Shown here piece after piece: positions 52,498 to 61,212 of a DNA stretch of 64,000 nt. The notes below the pieces were generated by a model. It was not told where the DNA came from, ran no database searches, and saw only the letters and a program-made list of their open reading frames with translations. Numbering within the stretch: position 1 is the first letter of the stretch; the number at the start of each line of letters is the position of its first letter. The stretch is from Owenweeksia hongkongensis DSM 17368. GTDB lineage: Bacteria; Bacteroidota; Bacteroidia; Flavobacteriales; Schleiferiaceae. Position numbers and translations under genes: made by a program. The stretch lies in NCBI GenBank assembly GCA_945865885.1, contig CAMBEZ010000006.1:1-64000 (forward strand), given 5' to 3'.

Positions 52498-54060
52498 ATG
52501 AAGAAAAACCTGCCCCTCTACCTCCTCACCGGACTTTTTTTATTGGTTTATGCCGCTGTTTTCGATTCCAAAATAGACTTGGGCGGGGACAACGCCGGCT
52601 ACTACATCCTGGGAAAGGCGTTGAGCACCGGCGCCGGCTACACAGACATCCACCTTCCGGAGCAGACCCCTGCCAACCATTTCCCGCCGGGCTACCCCGC
52701 CTTAATGGCCCTGTTTATGTTTGTAAGCGACTCCTTTGTGTTCCTAAAACTCATGAATGGAGCGCTCTTCTTAGCTACCGTCCTGTTGCTGTACAAGCTG
52801 TTTGAACGGACCGTCGGCAACACCACCGTGGCCTTCCTGGCGGCGGCCTTTGCCCTCCTCAACGGCCACCTGCTGCGCAGCGCCACCATCATGATGAGCG
52901 AGGTTCCGTTTCTTTTCTTCTCCGTGCTCGTGCTCCACGCCTTGGTGCGCTGGGAGCGGGAAGAGAAGCCCTTTTGGAAATCGCCCGTATTTTGGTCCCT
53001 GGTGCTGCTCAGTGCCGTGAGTTACCACATCCGGACAGCCGGCATTGCACTGGTGGGGGCCGTGGGCCTGTACCTCTTGTTCCAAAAGCGTTGGGTGCCT
53101 GCCGTGGCCTACGGCGCCGGCTTTTTGGCACTTTGCCTGCCGTGGTACCTGCGCGGAAAAGCGTTGGGCGGCAACGGCTACCTGCAGCAACTCGTTCGGG
53201 TCAATCCCTACCGCCCGGAAGAAGGACTGCTGGACGGCAGTGGTTGGGTGGATCGCATTGTTGCCAACGCCTCCCGCTACCTAACCCAAGAGCTCCCCAA
53301 CGGATTCTTTCCCGCCTACGAGGTCTCCTACCAAGAAGAACAGCTGGTTTCCTATCCCCTGTTGGGCCTGTTGTTGCTCGGCCTCACCGTCTGGGGCGCC
53401 GTCCGCATGCCCAAACTGCGCACGCTCTACGCCGGTTACCTCGCCTCCAGTGCGGTGATTTTTCTCCTGTGGCCCGACGTCTGGTTTGGGGTCCGCTTTT
53501 TGCAACCGCTGCTTCCCCTGGTGGGCTTCGCCGCCCTCGTGGGGGCGTGGGACCTCCTGCAGCGCGCCGCACAAAAATCCTCCATCGGGCTGCTGGCACA
53601 CCCGGCCGTTCTGGCGCTCTTTCTGCTGCCCGCCTTCGGAAAAGCCACTACGGCAGAGGATCCCGTGAGCAACCACCCGTGTATTTTGGCGCAGGTGAAG
53701 TCCTCCAAAGAGCCGCACATCAGCAATTTCAACAACTACTTCAACCTGGGCAAGTACGTTCAGGAAAACACCCCCGCCGACGCCGTCATCTGCACCTACA
53801 AACCCGCACTTTTTTACCTCTACGCCAACCGAACGTGCACCAAATTTGACTCCAGTACCGATCCAGACACGGTTTTGGCCGGCATGGAACGATCCGGCGT
53901 CACCCACGTGGTCATCGATCAAATGGGGTACGCCAGCGTGGGCCGCTATTTGGTCCCGACGGTTCAGCAGCGCCCCGAACGGTTCCGCTTGGTGCTCACC
54001 TTGCCCAATCCGGACACGTACTTGCTGGAGCTTTTGCCGAGGTCCGCTGTTACTCCTTAA
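52498..54060 (+). CDS. Membrane glycosyltransferase, GT39/ArnT-like
   Basis: 520 residues with about eleven hydrophobic helices and an extracytoplasmic loop motif DLGGDNAGYYILGKAL after the first, the place of the Asp pair in polyprenyl-sugar-dependent GT-C enzymes, followed by PPGYPALMALFM. It likely transfers a sugar from a lipid-linked donor to an envelope polymer; the acceptor is unknown. The ATG (MKKNLPLYLL) is preferred to a GTG 30 bases upstream. TAAATTCG at 52432-52439 is a -7-like element. Confidence 0.83.
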   Translation: MKKNLPLYLLTGLFLLVYAAVFDSKIDLGGDNAGYYILGKALSTGAGYTDIHLPEQTPANHFPPGYPALMALFMFVSDSFVFLKLMNGALFLATVLLLYKLFERTVGNTTVAFLAAAFALLNGHLLRSATIMMSEVPFLFFSVLVLHALVRWEREEKPFWKSPVFWSLVLLSAVSYHIRTAGIALVGAVGLYLLFQKRWVPAVAYGAGFLALCLPWYLRGKALGGNGYLQQLVRVNPYRPEEGLLDGSGWVDRIVANASRYLTQELPNGFFPAYEVSYQEEQLVSYPLLGLLLLGLTVWGAVRMPKLRTLYAGYLASSAVIFLLWPDVWFGVRFLQPLLPLVGFAALVGAWDLLQRAAQKSSIGLLAHPAVLALFLLPAFGKATTAEDPVSNHPCILAQVKSSKEPHISNFNNYFNLGKYVQENTPADAVICTYKPALFYLYANRTCTKFDSSTDPDTVLAGMERSGVTHVVIDQMGYASVGRYLVPTVQQRPERFRLVLTLPNPDTYLLELLPRSAVTP

Positions 54061-56134
54061 TCCACCGAACTGCAGCGTCCCCGCGTCGGAAGATGTAGAG
54101 GCCGGCCGGCCAACCGAAGGTGGCAACGTCCACAAACTCTTCGCGGCCGGCGGGTGCCGTCCATACCGTGCGTCCGGTCCAATCCGTGGCCGTCCAAACG
54201 TTGGTGTCGCCCGCTGTGGAAGATGTGCTGAGGCGCACTCGGTCTGAGCCGGGGTTGGGGAAGGCGCGCAGCGCCTGCGCCTCGTCGGCTTCGTCCAATC
54301 CCACGGAGTAGGACAAACGAATGTCGTCCAGGTAGAGGTTGTTGCCGCCTCCGTTGATGCTTTCAAAGCGCACCATGATTTCGGGGGCGGTGGCGGCCGT
54401 CGCGGACAAAACCACAGACAGTTCCTTCCAGTCCGACGCCTGCGGGATGTAGCCCACGGTGGGGAAAAGGTTGGCGGTGGAGTTCAGTTGGAAGGTGGTG
54501 ATCAGGCGTTCCAAAGTCCAGGTTTTGCCGCAATCGCGGCTGGTGAAAATGCGCAATTGGTCCGTGTTGTTGGCCTGTTTCTTGGCGAAGGCCAACCAGA
54601 ACTTCAAGGTGAGGGTGCCGGTGCCGCCCGTGGCCACCGGGGCCGAGGTCAGGAAATCGCCACCGCCGGGGGCTTTTACGTCAAAATGCCGGATGCGCAC
54701 GGATTTGGAGCCGGTGTGCGCGGCGGCTGAGGTGCTTTCCCAACCGATGTTGTCGCCGCTTTCGTCCACGGTCCACTGCAGGTTGGGCAGGACGTTTTCC
54801 AGGGTCCAGCTGGGGGAGGCTACCGCGGGAGGGGTGGAAGGATGAACGGTGAGGTAGGCATCGCGGGTCACGGTGGAGGAACCGTCGGGATTGCTGACGT
54901 TCAATTCCACTTTGTAGCGGCCCGGTTGCGTGAATTTGATTTTGGGGTTGGGGGTCAGGAGGTGGAACTGATTGTTCTGGTAGGCGTCCATGATGGTCCA
55001 GTGGTAGAACAGGGGCTTGTAGCCAATGGCCAGTTGTGTGAACTGAACGGAGTCACCGGCGCACACGGTGCGCGTGTTGGAGGTCCAGTTGGAGACCGGG
55101 ATGCAGGTGGGCAGGGGAACGGTTGCGCCGGTGGCCACCAAGTTGGACGGTGCGGTGAGGGAGCCGCGCAGGTTGAAGGAGTTCAGAGCAGCCCAGGCGC
55201 GCGAACGTTGGTCCAACGTAAACGTGTTCATGCAGTTGTCGTCCGAGTAATCCATGTAGTTCTCCAGCATGTCCGGAAGGTCCGGAACGTCGTTGGTGCA
55301 GGTGTTTTGGGTCTTGTTGCAACCGTCGGAGGCGCTGATTACCGGGGGGGTGTCCGCGCACTGGTCCCCTTGGCCGCAACCGCCTTGAAAGGTGTGGTAT
55401 AAATTAAAGTAGTGCCCGGCCTCGTGGGTCAGCGTGCGTCCGTTGCTCACGGAGGTGCCCGTTCCGCCCACTTGATCGTGCCGAATGACGATGCCGTCTT
55501 GGGTTCCGGGAAGGCCGTTGTAGGGGAAGGCCGCGTAGCCCAGCACAATCACGTTCGGTTGGGTGCCGGCGAGGTCGATTTCCCGCACCACCCAAATGTT
55601 GAGGTACTTTTTGTTGTCCCAGCCCACAACGCTTTTTACGTTGTTGTTGGCCGCCAGGGTAAGGGGCGTCTGCGTGCGCGTGATGCCGTTGGTGCACTTG
55701 CCCGTGGGGTCCACCTTGGCCCGAACGAACTCAATGTTCAGGTCTGCAGCGCGGGCAGTAAAGATGGAGCGCAACTGGCCGGCGTCGCTGTTCAGGCGTC
55801 GGAAATCCTTATTCAAACGAATCAGGGCATCGTTGATTTGCGCCTCGGAAATGTTGTCCGTCTGGTCGTAGTACATCACGTGGAACACCACCGGAATGGT
55901 GTAGGTGGCCTCCGGGGTGTACTGGTCCAGTCCCGGGTTGTCCTGCATCCACTGCGCTAGTGTGGCGTCGGTACGGGCCCGACGGTCCTCAAAGCCCGCC
56001 AATCCGGCGTGGTACTCGTCCGTGCCGCACCGGTGGGTGGTTTGCGCCTGCACCTGCAGGGATCCCGCCAAGAGAATGAACAAGAGCGCAATCCGACGTA
56101 CGGACGCAAGAAGAAAGGAGTAGATTGGAACCAT
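54050..56134 (-). CDS. M43 (pappalysin-like) metalloprotease with T9SS type A sorting domain
   Basis: 694 residues from the ATG reading MVPIYSFLL: signal peptide (RRIALLFILLAGSLQVQAQ), then an M43 domain whose zinc motif is THEAGHYFNLYH (HExxHxxxxxH) followed by DCADTP-like Cys, Met-turn region, a PKD-like domain (VCAGDSVQFTQL ... KVELNVSNPDG, about residues 355-440), a jelly-roll-like domain and a C-terminal type A sorting domain (AFPNPGSDRVRLS, GLYIFRRGD). The sorting domain predicts export by the type IX secretion system. The overlap with the end of the glycosyltransferase gene is 11 bases, tail to tail. Confidence 0.93.
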   Translation of the reverse strand: MVPIYSFLLASVRRIALLFILLAGSLQVQAQTTHRCGTDEYHAGLAGFEDRRARTDATLAQWMQDNPGLDQYTPEATYTIPVVFHVMYYDQTDNISEAQINDALIRLNKDFRRLNSDAGQLRSIFTARAADLNIEFVRAKVDPTGKCTNGITRTQTPLTLAANNNVKSVVGWDNKKYLNIWVVREIDLAGTQPNVIVLGYAAFPYNGLPGTQDGIVIRHDQVGGTGTSVSNGRTLTHEAGHYFNLYHTFQGGCGQGDQCADTPPVISASDGCNKTQNTCTNDVPDLPDMLENYMDYSDDNCMNTFTLDQRSRAWAALNSFNLRGSLTAPSNLVATGATVPLPTCIPVSNWTSNTRTVCAGDSVQFTQLAIGYKPLFYHWTIMDAYQNNQFHLLTPNPKIKFTQPGRYKVELNVSNPDGSSTVTRDAYLTVHPSTPPAVASPSWTLENVLPNLQWTVDESGDNIGWESTSAAAHTGSKSVRIRHFDVKAPGGGDFLTSAPVATGGTGTLTLKFWLAFAKKQANNTDQLRIFTSRDCGKTWTLERLITTFQLNSTANLFPTVGYIPQASDWKELSVVLSATAATAPEIMVRFESINGGGNNLYLDDIRLSYSVGLDEADEAQALRAFPNPGSDRVRLSTSSTAGDTNVWTATDWTGRTVWTAPAGREEFVDVATFGWPAGLYIFRRGDAAVRWIKE

Positions 56135-56137
56135 TAT

Positions 56138-56145
56138 AGAAGATA
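56138..56145 (-). promoter_or_regulatory. -7-like element, M43 protease
   Basis: TATCTTCT, three bases before the ATG at 56134, which supports that start over the upstream alternative. Confidence 0.45.
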
Positions 56146-56375
56146 ATCGAGCAGGAGCGATCAAAGACAACGGATCAAGGATGGTGAATCATTAAAAAAG
56201 GAAACCGAAGGTAGTTATCAAAAGGCATACCGACGTCAGGAGCGCCTGGCTGCGCGCGCTTTTCACCCCCGGAAACCACCGAAAAACCGCTTTAAACGCA
56301 AATGCGGAACCGTCGACCCGTACCCTTTTGCATTTTTTGCACCATGCGGTGTTGGTAAATCCCAAAAAATCTCCG

Positions 56376-56383
56376 TATCTTCG
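56376..56383 (+). promoter_or_regulatory. -7-like element, rplM operon
   Basis: TATCTTCG 27 bases before the rplM GTG. The preceding 200 bases (56171-56375) hold no gene that I can support; several T-rich tracts and a TACCCTTTTGC at 56321-56331 could be a second promoter. Confidence 0.55.
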
Positions 56384-56410
56384 CAGCCCCATAAAAAGAC
56401 CCATAACACA

Positions 56411-56866
56411 GTGGACGCGTTAAGCTATAAGACTCTATCCGCCAATAAGGCGACGGTCACGAAAAATTGGCTCGTGGTGGATGCCGAAGGTCAAACCTTG
56501 GGACGCATGTCGTCGCAAGTGGCCAAACTCATCCGCGGCAAGCACAAGCCCTCCTACACTCCGCACGTAAATTGCGGCGATCACGTCATCATCATCAATG
56601 CCGATAAAATTGCTTTGTCTGGCGAGAAGATGGACGACAAGAAGTACGTTCGCTACACGGGATACCCCGGTGGTCAGCGTTTTTCTACGCCAGCAAGCGA
56701 AATGAAGCGCAGGCCCACGCGTGTTGTTGAGGAAGCGATTCGCGGTATGTTGCCGAAGAATCGTTTGGGACGTGCTATGTTCAACTGCTTGCATGTATAT
56801 GCAGGTGCTGAGCATTCCCACCAAGCACAAACGCCTGCTGTTGTCAACCTGAACGAAATTTTCTAA
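56411..56866 (+). CDS. rplM: 50S ribosomal protein L13
   Basis: 151 residues from GTG. Conserved L13 segments: WLVVDAEGQTLGRMSSQVAKLIRGKHKPSYTPHVNCGD, VRYTGYPGG, EEAIRGMLPKNRLGRAM and LHVYAGAEHSHQAQ. L13 is an early-assembling protein of the large subunit. Three bases separate it from rpsI, the universal order. Confidence 0.98.
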   Translation: MDALSYKTLSANKATVTKNWLVVDAEGQTLGRMSSQVAKLIRGKHKPSYTPHVNCGDHVIIINADKIALSGEKMDDKKYVRYTGYPGGQRFSTPASEMKRRPTRVVEEAIRGMLPKNRLGRAMFNCLHVYAGAEHSHQAQTPAVVNLNEIF

Positions 56867-56869
56867 GCG

Positions 56870-57256
56870 ATGTCTCAAACGCATGCCATCGGTCGCCGCA
56901 AGACCTCTGTTGCCCGAGTATACATTAAGCCCGGCACCGGAACAGTGATCATCAACCACCGCGACCTGAAGAACTACTTTGGAACGGCGGCTTTGCAGTA
57001 CAAAGTATTGCAGCCGTTCGCTTTGACCAATTTGGTGGACCAATACGACGTGAAGGTGAACGTTGAGGGCGGTGGCATCACCGGCCAAGCCGAAGCCATC
57101 CGCATGGCCATCAGCCGTTGCTTGGTTACCATCAACAGCGAGAATCGCCCGATGCTCAAGCCAGAAGGTTTGCTCACTCGCGATCCGCGCATGGTGGAAC
57201 GCAAGAAGTTCGGTCAGAAGAAAGCCCGCAAGCGCTTCCAGTTCTCCAAACGTTAA
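56870..57256 (+). CDS. rpsI: 30S ribosomal protein S9
   Basis: 128 residues: AIGRRKTSVARVYIKPGTG, NVEGGGITGQAEAIRMAISRCL, and the basic C-terminus FGQKKARKRFQFSKR, whose final Arg reaches the P-site tRNA. Co-transcribed with rplM. Confidence 0.98.
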   Translation: MSQTHAIGRRKTSVARVYIKPGTGTVIINHRDLKNYFGTAALQYKVLQPFALTNLVDQYDVKVNVEGGGITGQAEAIRMAISRCLVTINSENRPMLKPEGLLTRDPRMVERKKFGQKKARKRFQFSKR

Positions 57257-57360
57257 TCGACCTCTTTTTTTATCGGTTTGTTTAGTATCCAAACCGGTGC
57301 GACTCGGAGCTTACTCCGGCTACCCATCGGTTGTTTTTTGTGAATGTAAACCCAATCCCC

Positions 57361-58113
57361 ATGGCCCAAACGCCAGACATCCAAACGCTGCTTGACGCAG
57401 GCGTACACTTTGGTCACCAGACCCGCAAGTGGAATCCCCACATGGCTCCCTACATTTTTATGGAGCGCAATGGAATCCACATCCTGGACTTAAACAAGAC
57501 GCAGCGCAAATTGGCGGAAGCCACGGACGCCATGGCCAAAATAGCCGGCAGCGGTCGCAAAATTTTGTTTGTTGCCACCAAGAAGCAAGCTAAAGAGACT
57601 GTAGCAGAAACGGCTAAGGCCTTGAACATGCCGTACATCACGGAGCGCTGGCCCGGCGGTATGTTGACCAACTTCGTAACCATCCGCAAGGCCATCAAGA
57701 AGATGACCAACATCGACAAGATGAAAGTGGACGGTACATTCAACACCCTTTCCAAGCGCGAGCGCTTGCAAGTGGATCGTCAACGCGCCAAACTGGAGAA
57801 GAACTTGGGTTCCATCGCGGACATGAGCCGTCTTCCCGCCGCTTTGTTTATTGTGGACATCATGCGCGAGCACATCGCCGTTGCTGAAGCTCGCAACTTG
57901 GGCATTCCGGTTTTTGCCATGGTGGACACCAACAGCAACCCGCACTTGATTGATTTTGTGATCCCGTCCAACGACGACGCCACCAAGTCCATCGCTTTGA
58001 TCATGGATGCGGTAGGAACCGCCATTCGTGAGGCCCTATCCAACCGCAAGGAAGAAAAGGAAAAGTCTGGCAACGACAAGTTGGCCAAGAAGACCGCCCA
58101 ATCTGCGGAATAA
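57361..58113 (+). CDS. rpsB: 30S ribosomal protein S2
   Basis: 250 residues: TLLDAGVHFGHQTRKWNPHM, ITERWPGGMLTNFVTI, LPAALFIVDIMREHIAVAEA and PVFAMVDTNSNP. The ATG at 57361 is preferred; an upstream in-frame ATG adds ten residues unlike S2. A strong hairpin follows the stop, before tsf. The 104 bases after rpsI contain no gene. Confidence 0.98.
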   Translation: MAQTPDIQTLLDAGVHFGHQTRKWNPHMAPYIFMERNGIHILDLNKTQRKLAEATDAMAKIAGSGRKILFVATKKQAKETVAETAKALNMPYITERWPGGMLTNFVTIRKAIKKMTNIDKMKVDGTFNTLSKRERLQVDRQRAKLEKNLGSIADMSRLPAALFIVDIMREHIAVAEARNLGIPVFAMVDTNSNPHLIDFVIPSNDDATKSIALIMDAVGTAIREALSNRKEEKEKSGNDKLAKKTAQSAE

Positions 58114-58125
58114 CGCAAACTTAAT

Positions 58126-58154
58126 GGCGCGGCCCCAGGGCCGCGCCTATTTTT
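58126..58154 (+). terminator. Terminator/attenuator between rpsB and tsf
   Basis: GGCGCGGCC-CCAG-GGCCGCGCC hairpin followed by TATTTTTA. It could end the ribosomal message or attenuate read-through into tsf. Confidence 0.75.
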
Positions 58155-58231
58155 ACCGCCTGTACCGAAGGGACTCCCAAAACCGGTGCGGCACGCCACA
58201 AAAGTCAAATCCGAATTAAATTCAAAAAGCC

Positions 58232-59053
58232 ATGGCCATTACCGCTGCCGACGTAAACAAGCTGCGCCAAATCACGGGTGCAGGCATGATGGACTGCAAA
58301 AACGCATTGGTCGAAGCCAACGGAGACTTCGAGCAAGCCATTGATAACTTGCGCAAGAAGGGTCAGAAGATCGCTGCCAAGCGCGCCGATCGCGACGCCA
58401 CCGAAGGTGCTGTTATCGCCAAAGCCAACGGAGATTCTACCCGCGGTATTGTGATTTCCTTGAACTGCGAGACGGACTTCGTTGCCAAGAACGACACCTA
58501 CGTTGCCTTGGCCAACCAATTGGCAGACGCCACTTTAGCCGGTTTCCCAGCTACCAAAGAGGAATTGTTGGCGCTGCCGTTTGAAAACGGAACCATTGCC
58601 GATAAATTGACCGAGCAAACCGGTGTCATTGGTGAGAAGATTGAGATCGCTTTCTACGAGCGCGTAGAGGGAGCCTTCGTGGCCACCTACATCCACTCCA
58701 ACAACAAATTGGCTACGGCCGTTGTGTTGACCGCTGCTGCCTCAGAAGCCGGCCGCGACGTGGCGATGCAAGTTGCTGCCATGAATCCGGTATCCTTGAA
58801 CAAGGACAACGTGCCTGCTGAGGTTTTGGAGCGCGAGTTGGAGATTGCCCGCGATCAAATCCGTCAAGAGGGCAAGCCTGAGGAGATGGTAGAGAAAATT
58901 GCTCAAGGCAAACTGAACAAGTTCTTCAAGGAGAGCACTCTGGTGGAGCAAGAATTCATCAAAGACAACAAAATGACCGTTGCTCAGTACTTGGACAGCG
59001 TGCAGAAAGGCCTGGCCGTGGTGGATTTCCGCCGTGTAGGTTTGGGCATTTGA
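58232..59053 (+). CDS. tsf: Elongation factor Ts
   Basis: 273 residues. N-terminal UBA-like part (LRQITGAGMMDCKNALVEANGDFEQAIDNLRKKG), the TDFVAKN core that contacts EF-Tu, VGEKI-like segment (IGEKIEIAFYERV), and the C-terminal module. It regenerates EF-Tu-GTP. Normal length and spacing. Confidence 0.98.
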   Translation: MAITAADVNKLRQITGAGMMDCKNALVEANGDFEQAIDNLRKKGQKIAAKRADRDATEGAVIAKANGDSTRGIVISLNCETDFVAKNDTYVALANQLADATLAGFPATKEELLALPFENGTIADKLTEQTGVIGEKIEIAFYERVEGAFVATYIHSNNKLATAVVLTAAASEAGRDVAMQVAAMNPVSLNKDNVPAEVLERELEIARDQIRQEGKPEEMVEKIAQGKLNKFFKESTLVEQEFIKDNKMTVAQYLDSVQKGLAVVDFRRVGLGI

Positions 59054-59080
59054 TCCCGTTTAGAACCGAAAATGATTCAA

Positions 59081-59108
59081 GGGGGCCCCAGCGGGGCCCC
59101 CTTTTTTT
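59081..59108 (+). terminator. Terminator after tsf
   Basis: GGGGGCCCC-AGC-GGGGCCCCC hairpin followed by seven T. Confidence 0.93.
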
Positions 59109-59170
59109 GTGCCCGTGGTTTTTGTTTCTTTTGCGTTAACATTCCCCGCCCAGAAAACGTTGGGTAAACG

Positions 59171-59178
59171 TATCTTTG
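59171..59178 (+). promoter_or_regulatory. -7 element, pyrH
   Basis: TATCTTTG seven bases before the pyrH ATG, downstream of the tsf terminator. Confidence 0.65.
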
Positions 59179-59185
59179 ATCTTTG

Positions 59186-59899
59186 ATGAAGTACAAGCGA
59201 ATTCTCCTCAAGCTCAGCGGCGAAGCGCTGATGGGCACCCAGTCCTACGGTATTGAGCCGGCACAACTGCAAACGTATGCCCGCGAAATCAAGGCGGTAG
59301 TGGAACTGGGAGTGCAAGTTGGCATTGTCATTGGCGGCGGTAATATTTTCCGCGGCATGGAAGGTGCCGGAAAAGGCATGGACCGCGTACAAGCAGACTA
59401 CATGGGCATGTTGGCCACCATGATCAATGGTTTGGCGCTGCAAGGCGCCTTGGAAGCAGAAGGCGTGTTCACGCGACTGCAGTCGGCCATCGAGATGGAC
59501 AAAATTGCCGAGCCGTTTATTCGACGCAAGGCCATTCGCCATTTGGAGAAGGGTCGCGTGGTCATTTTTGGGGGCGGAACGGGCAACCCGTACTTCACCA
59601 CGGACACGGCAGCTACCTTGCGCGCCATTGAGATTGAAGCAGACGTTATTCTGAAGGGCACCCGGGTGGACGGAATTTACTCCGCAGATCCGGAAAAAGA
59701 CCATACCGCCACGAAGTACGACACGCTCACCTTCTCTGAGGTTTACGAAAAGGGGCTGAACGTGATGGACCTGACGGCCTTCACCCTGTCCAAAGAAAAC
59801 GAACTGCCCATTGTGGTGTTTGACATGAACGCTCCCGGAAACCTGACCCGCGTGGTGCGTGGCGAGGTAGTGGGAACCCTGGTGGATCCCCGCGGCTAA
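59186..59899 (+). CDS. pyrH: Uridylate kinase
   Basis: 237 residues of the amino-acid-kinase fold: [40 protein letters not shown] and [16 protein letters not shown]. It phosphorylates UMP to UDP for RNA and cell-wall precursor synthesis. The start is the ATG at 59186; the TTG just before it belongs to the leader. Its own promoter and terminator make it a separate unit inside the translation cluster. Confidence 0.97.
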   Translation: MKYKRILLKLSGEALMGTQSYGIEPAQLQTYAREIKAVVELGVQVGIVIGGGNIFRGMEGAGKGMDRVQADYMGMLATMINGLALQGALEAEGVFTRLQSAIEMDKIAEPFIRRKAIRHLEKGRVVIFGGGTGNPYFTTDTAATLRAIEIEADVILKGTRVDGIYSADPEKDHTATKYDTLTFSEVYEKGLNVMDLTAFTLSKENELPIVVFDMNAPGNLTRVVRGEVVGTLVDPRG

Positions 59900-59964
59900 G
59901 GAGCGACGCGGCACCCCGCCTCAAACCAAGGGGCTAGGTTTAGTTATCTATTTGATTTACTAAG

Positions 59965-59992
59965 AGCTGGAATGAATAATTCCGGCTTTTTT
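59965..59992 (+). terminator. Terminator after pyrH
   Basis: AGCTGGAAT-GAATA-ATTCCGGCT hairpin (one G-T pair) followed by T6. Confidence 0.85.
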
Positions 59993-60027
59993 ATTGTTTG
60001 TAGGCCGGAGGGGGTGGCGCGAATGCA

Positions 60028-60085
60028 CCAAAAAACCGGATAATTGGGGATTACAATCGCCAAAAACCTGGATAATTGGGGATTA
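60028..60085. repeat. 26-bp direct repeat upstream of frr (two copies)
   Basis: Copies at 60028-60053 and 60060-60085 share CGGATAATTGGGGATTA-type sequence with two or three differences and start 32 bases apart, three helical turns. They lie between the pyrH terminator and the frr promoter at 60137. The rest of 59993-60136 holds no gene that I can support. Confidence 0.85.
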
Positions 60086-60136
60086 GCAGCGCATGGAGTG
60101 GGCCGTGGAACCGTAGCGAGGGCAGCGAAAATCCCG

Positions 60137-60144
60137 TAAATTTG
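60137..60144 (+). promoter_or_regulatory. -7 element, frr
   Basis: TAAATTTG 17 bases before the frr ATG. Confidence 0.55.
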
Positions 60145-60161
60145 TACCAAAGTCAAACCCC

Positions 60162-60725
60162 ATGGAAGAAGACATTCAGCTCATCAAAGATTCGGTTAAG
60201 GAGGACATGAACAAGGCGATTTCGCACTTGGAGAAGGCCTTGTTGAAGATTCGGGCAGGTCGGGCCAATCCGGCCATGCTGGATGGAGTTCGGGTGGATT
60301 ACTACGGAGCCATGACGCCCTTGGCGCAGGTGGCCAACATCAATACGCCGGACGCGCGTACGCTGCTGGTGCAGCCGTGGGAGAAGAAGTTGATTCCGGA
60401 CATTGAGCGCGCCATCATCAACGGCAATTTGGGCTTCAACCCCATGAACAATGGGGAGGCCATCATCATCAACATCCCGCCGTTGACGGAGGAGCGTCGG
60501 AAGTCGCTGGTTAAAATGGCCCGCGAGGAAGGCGAGGAGGCCAAGGTGAGTATTCGTGCTGGCCGCAAAGAGGGCATGGACGAGACCAAGCGCTTGGAGA
60601 AGGACGGACTTGCGGAAGACATGGGCAAGGATTTGGAGAAGCAGATACAGGACCTGACCAACTCCTACGTGGCCAAGGTGGAGAACCTCATTACGGAGAA
60701 GGAAGCGGAAATCATGACCGTTTAA
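60162..60725 (+). CDS. frr: Ribosome recycling factor
   Basis: 187 residues with the RRF pattern: AISHLEKALLKIRAGRANPAMLDGV, VDYYGAMTPLAQVANINTPDARTLLVQPWEK, IPPLTEERRKSLVKMAREEGEEAKVSIRAGRK. It splits post-termination ribosomes with EF-G. Its stop is four bases before the marR-type gene. Confidence 0.98.
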   Translation: MEEDIQLIKDSVKEDMNKAISHLEKALLKIRAGRANPAMLDGVRVDYYGAMTPLAQVANINTPDARTLLVQPWEKKLIPDIERAIINGNLGFNPMNNGEAIIINIPPLTEERRKSLVKMAREEGEEAKVSIRAGRKEGMDETKRLEKDGLAEDMGKDLEKQIQDLTNSYVAKVENLITEKEAEIMTV

Positions 60726-60729
60726 ATCG

Positions 60730-61206
60730 GTGAAACCGTCGGTTCCCGTCAAAAGCCTTGCGGAGGAAATCAAGCAGTCCAGCTTTGAGAGCGATCACCA
60801 GCGCGTGGTCCTCAACATTTTGTTTACCAACGGGTGGCTCAAGGAGCAACTGGCGCAATGGTTGAAGCCGTACGGCTTGACGGCCCAGCAATTCAACGTT
60901 TTGCGCATCCTGCGCGGCCAGCACCCACAGCCCGTCACCACGTGGGAGATTCGGGACCGGATGCTGGACAAAATGAGCGACGCGTCCCGTTTGGTGGACC
61001 GTTTGGCCAAGTTGAAGTATGTGGAAAAGTGCGTCAGCCCCGGGGATCGTCGGCTGGTGGACGTGCGCATCAGTGCCGCAGGCCTGTCCCTTTTGGAGCA
61101 GATCGACGTGCGCACGACCGCGCCCCAAGAACGCATGAAGGAAGCGCTGACGCCGGAAGAAGCGCAGCTATTGAGCAGCTTGCTGGACAAGTTGCGGGCG
61201 TGTTGA
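60730..61206 (+). CDS. MarR family transcriptional regulator
   Basis: 158 residues from GTG. Winged HTH with PYGLTAQQFNVLRILRGQHPQPVTTWEIRDRM, MSDASRLVDRLAKLKYVEKCVSPGDRRLVDVRISAAGLSLLEQI. MarR proteins usually sense small molecules and repress nearby or distant genes. It is co-transcribed with frr, four bases after its stop, and meets pgi tail to tail six bases later. Target unknown. Confidence 0.93.
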   Translation: MKPSVPVKSLAEEIKQSSFESDHQRVVLNILFTNGWLKEQLAQWLKPYGLTAQQFNVLRILRGQHPQPVTTWEIRDRMLDKMSDASRLVDRLAKLKYVEKCVSPGDRRLVDVRISAAGLSLLEQIDVRTTAPQERMKEALTPEEAQLLSSLLDKLRAC

Positions 61207-61212
61207 GGGGGC

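Noticed and set aside
60028-60085. Mini CRISPR array
   Set aside because: Only two repeats with a six-base spacer and no cas genes.
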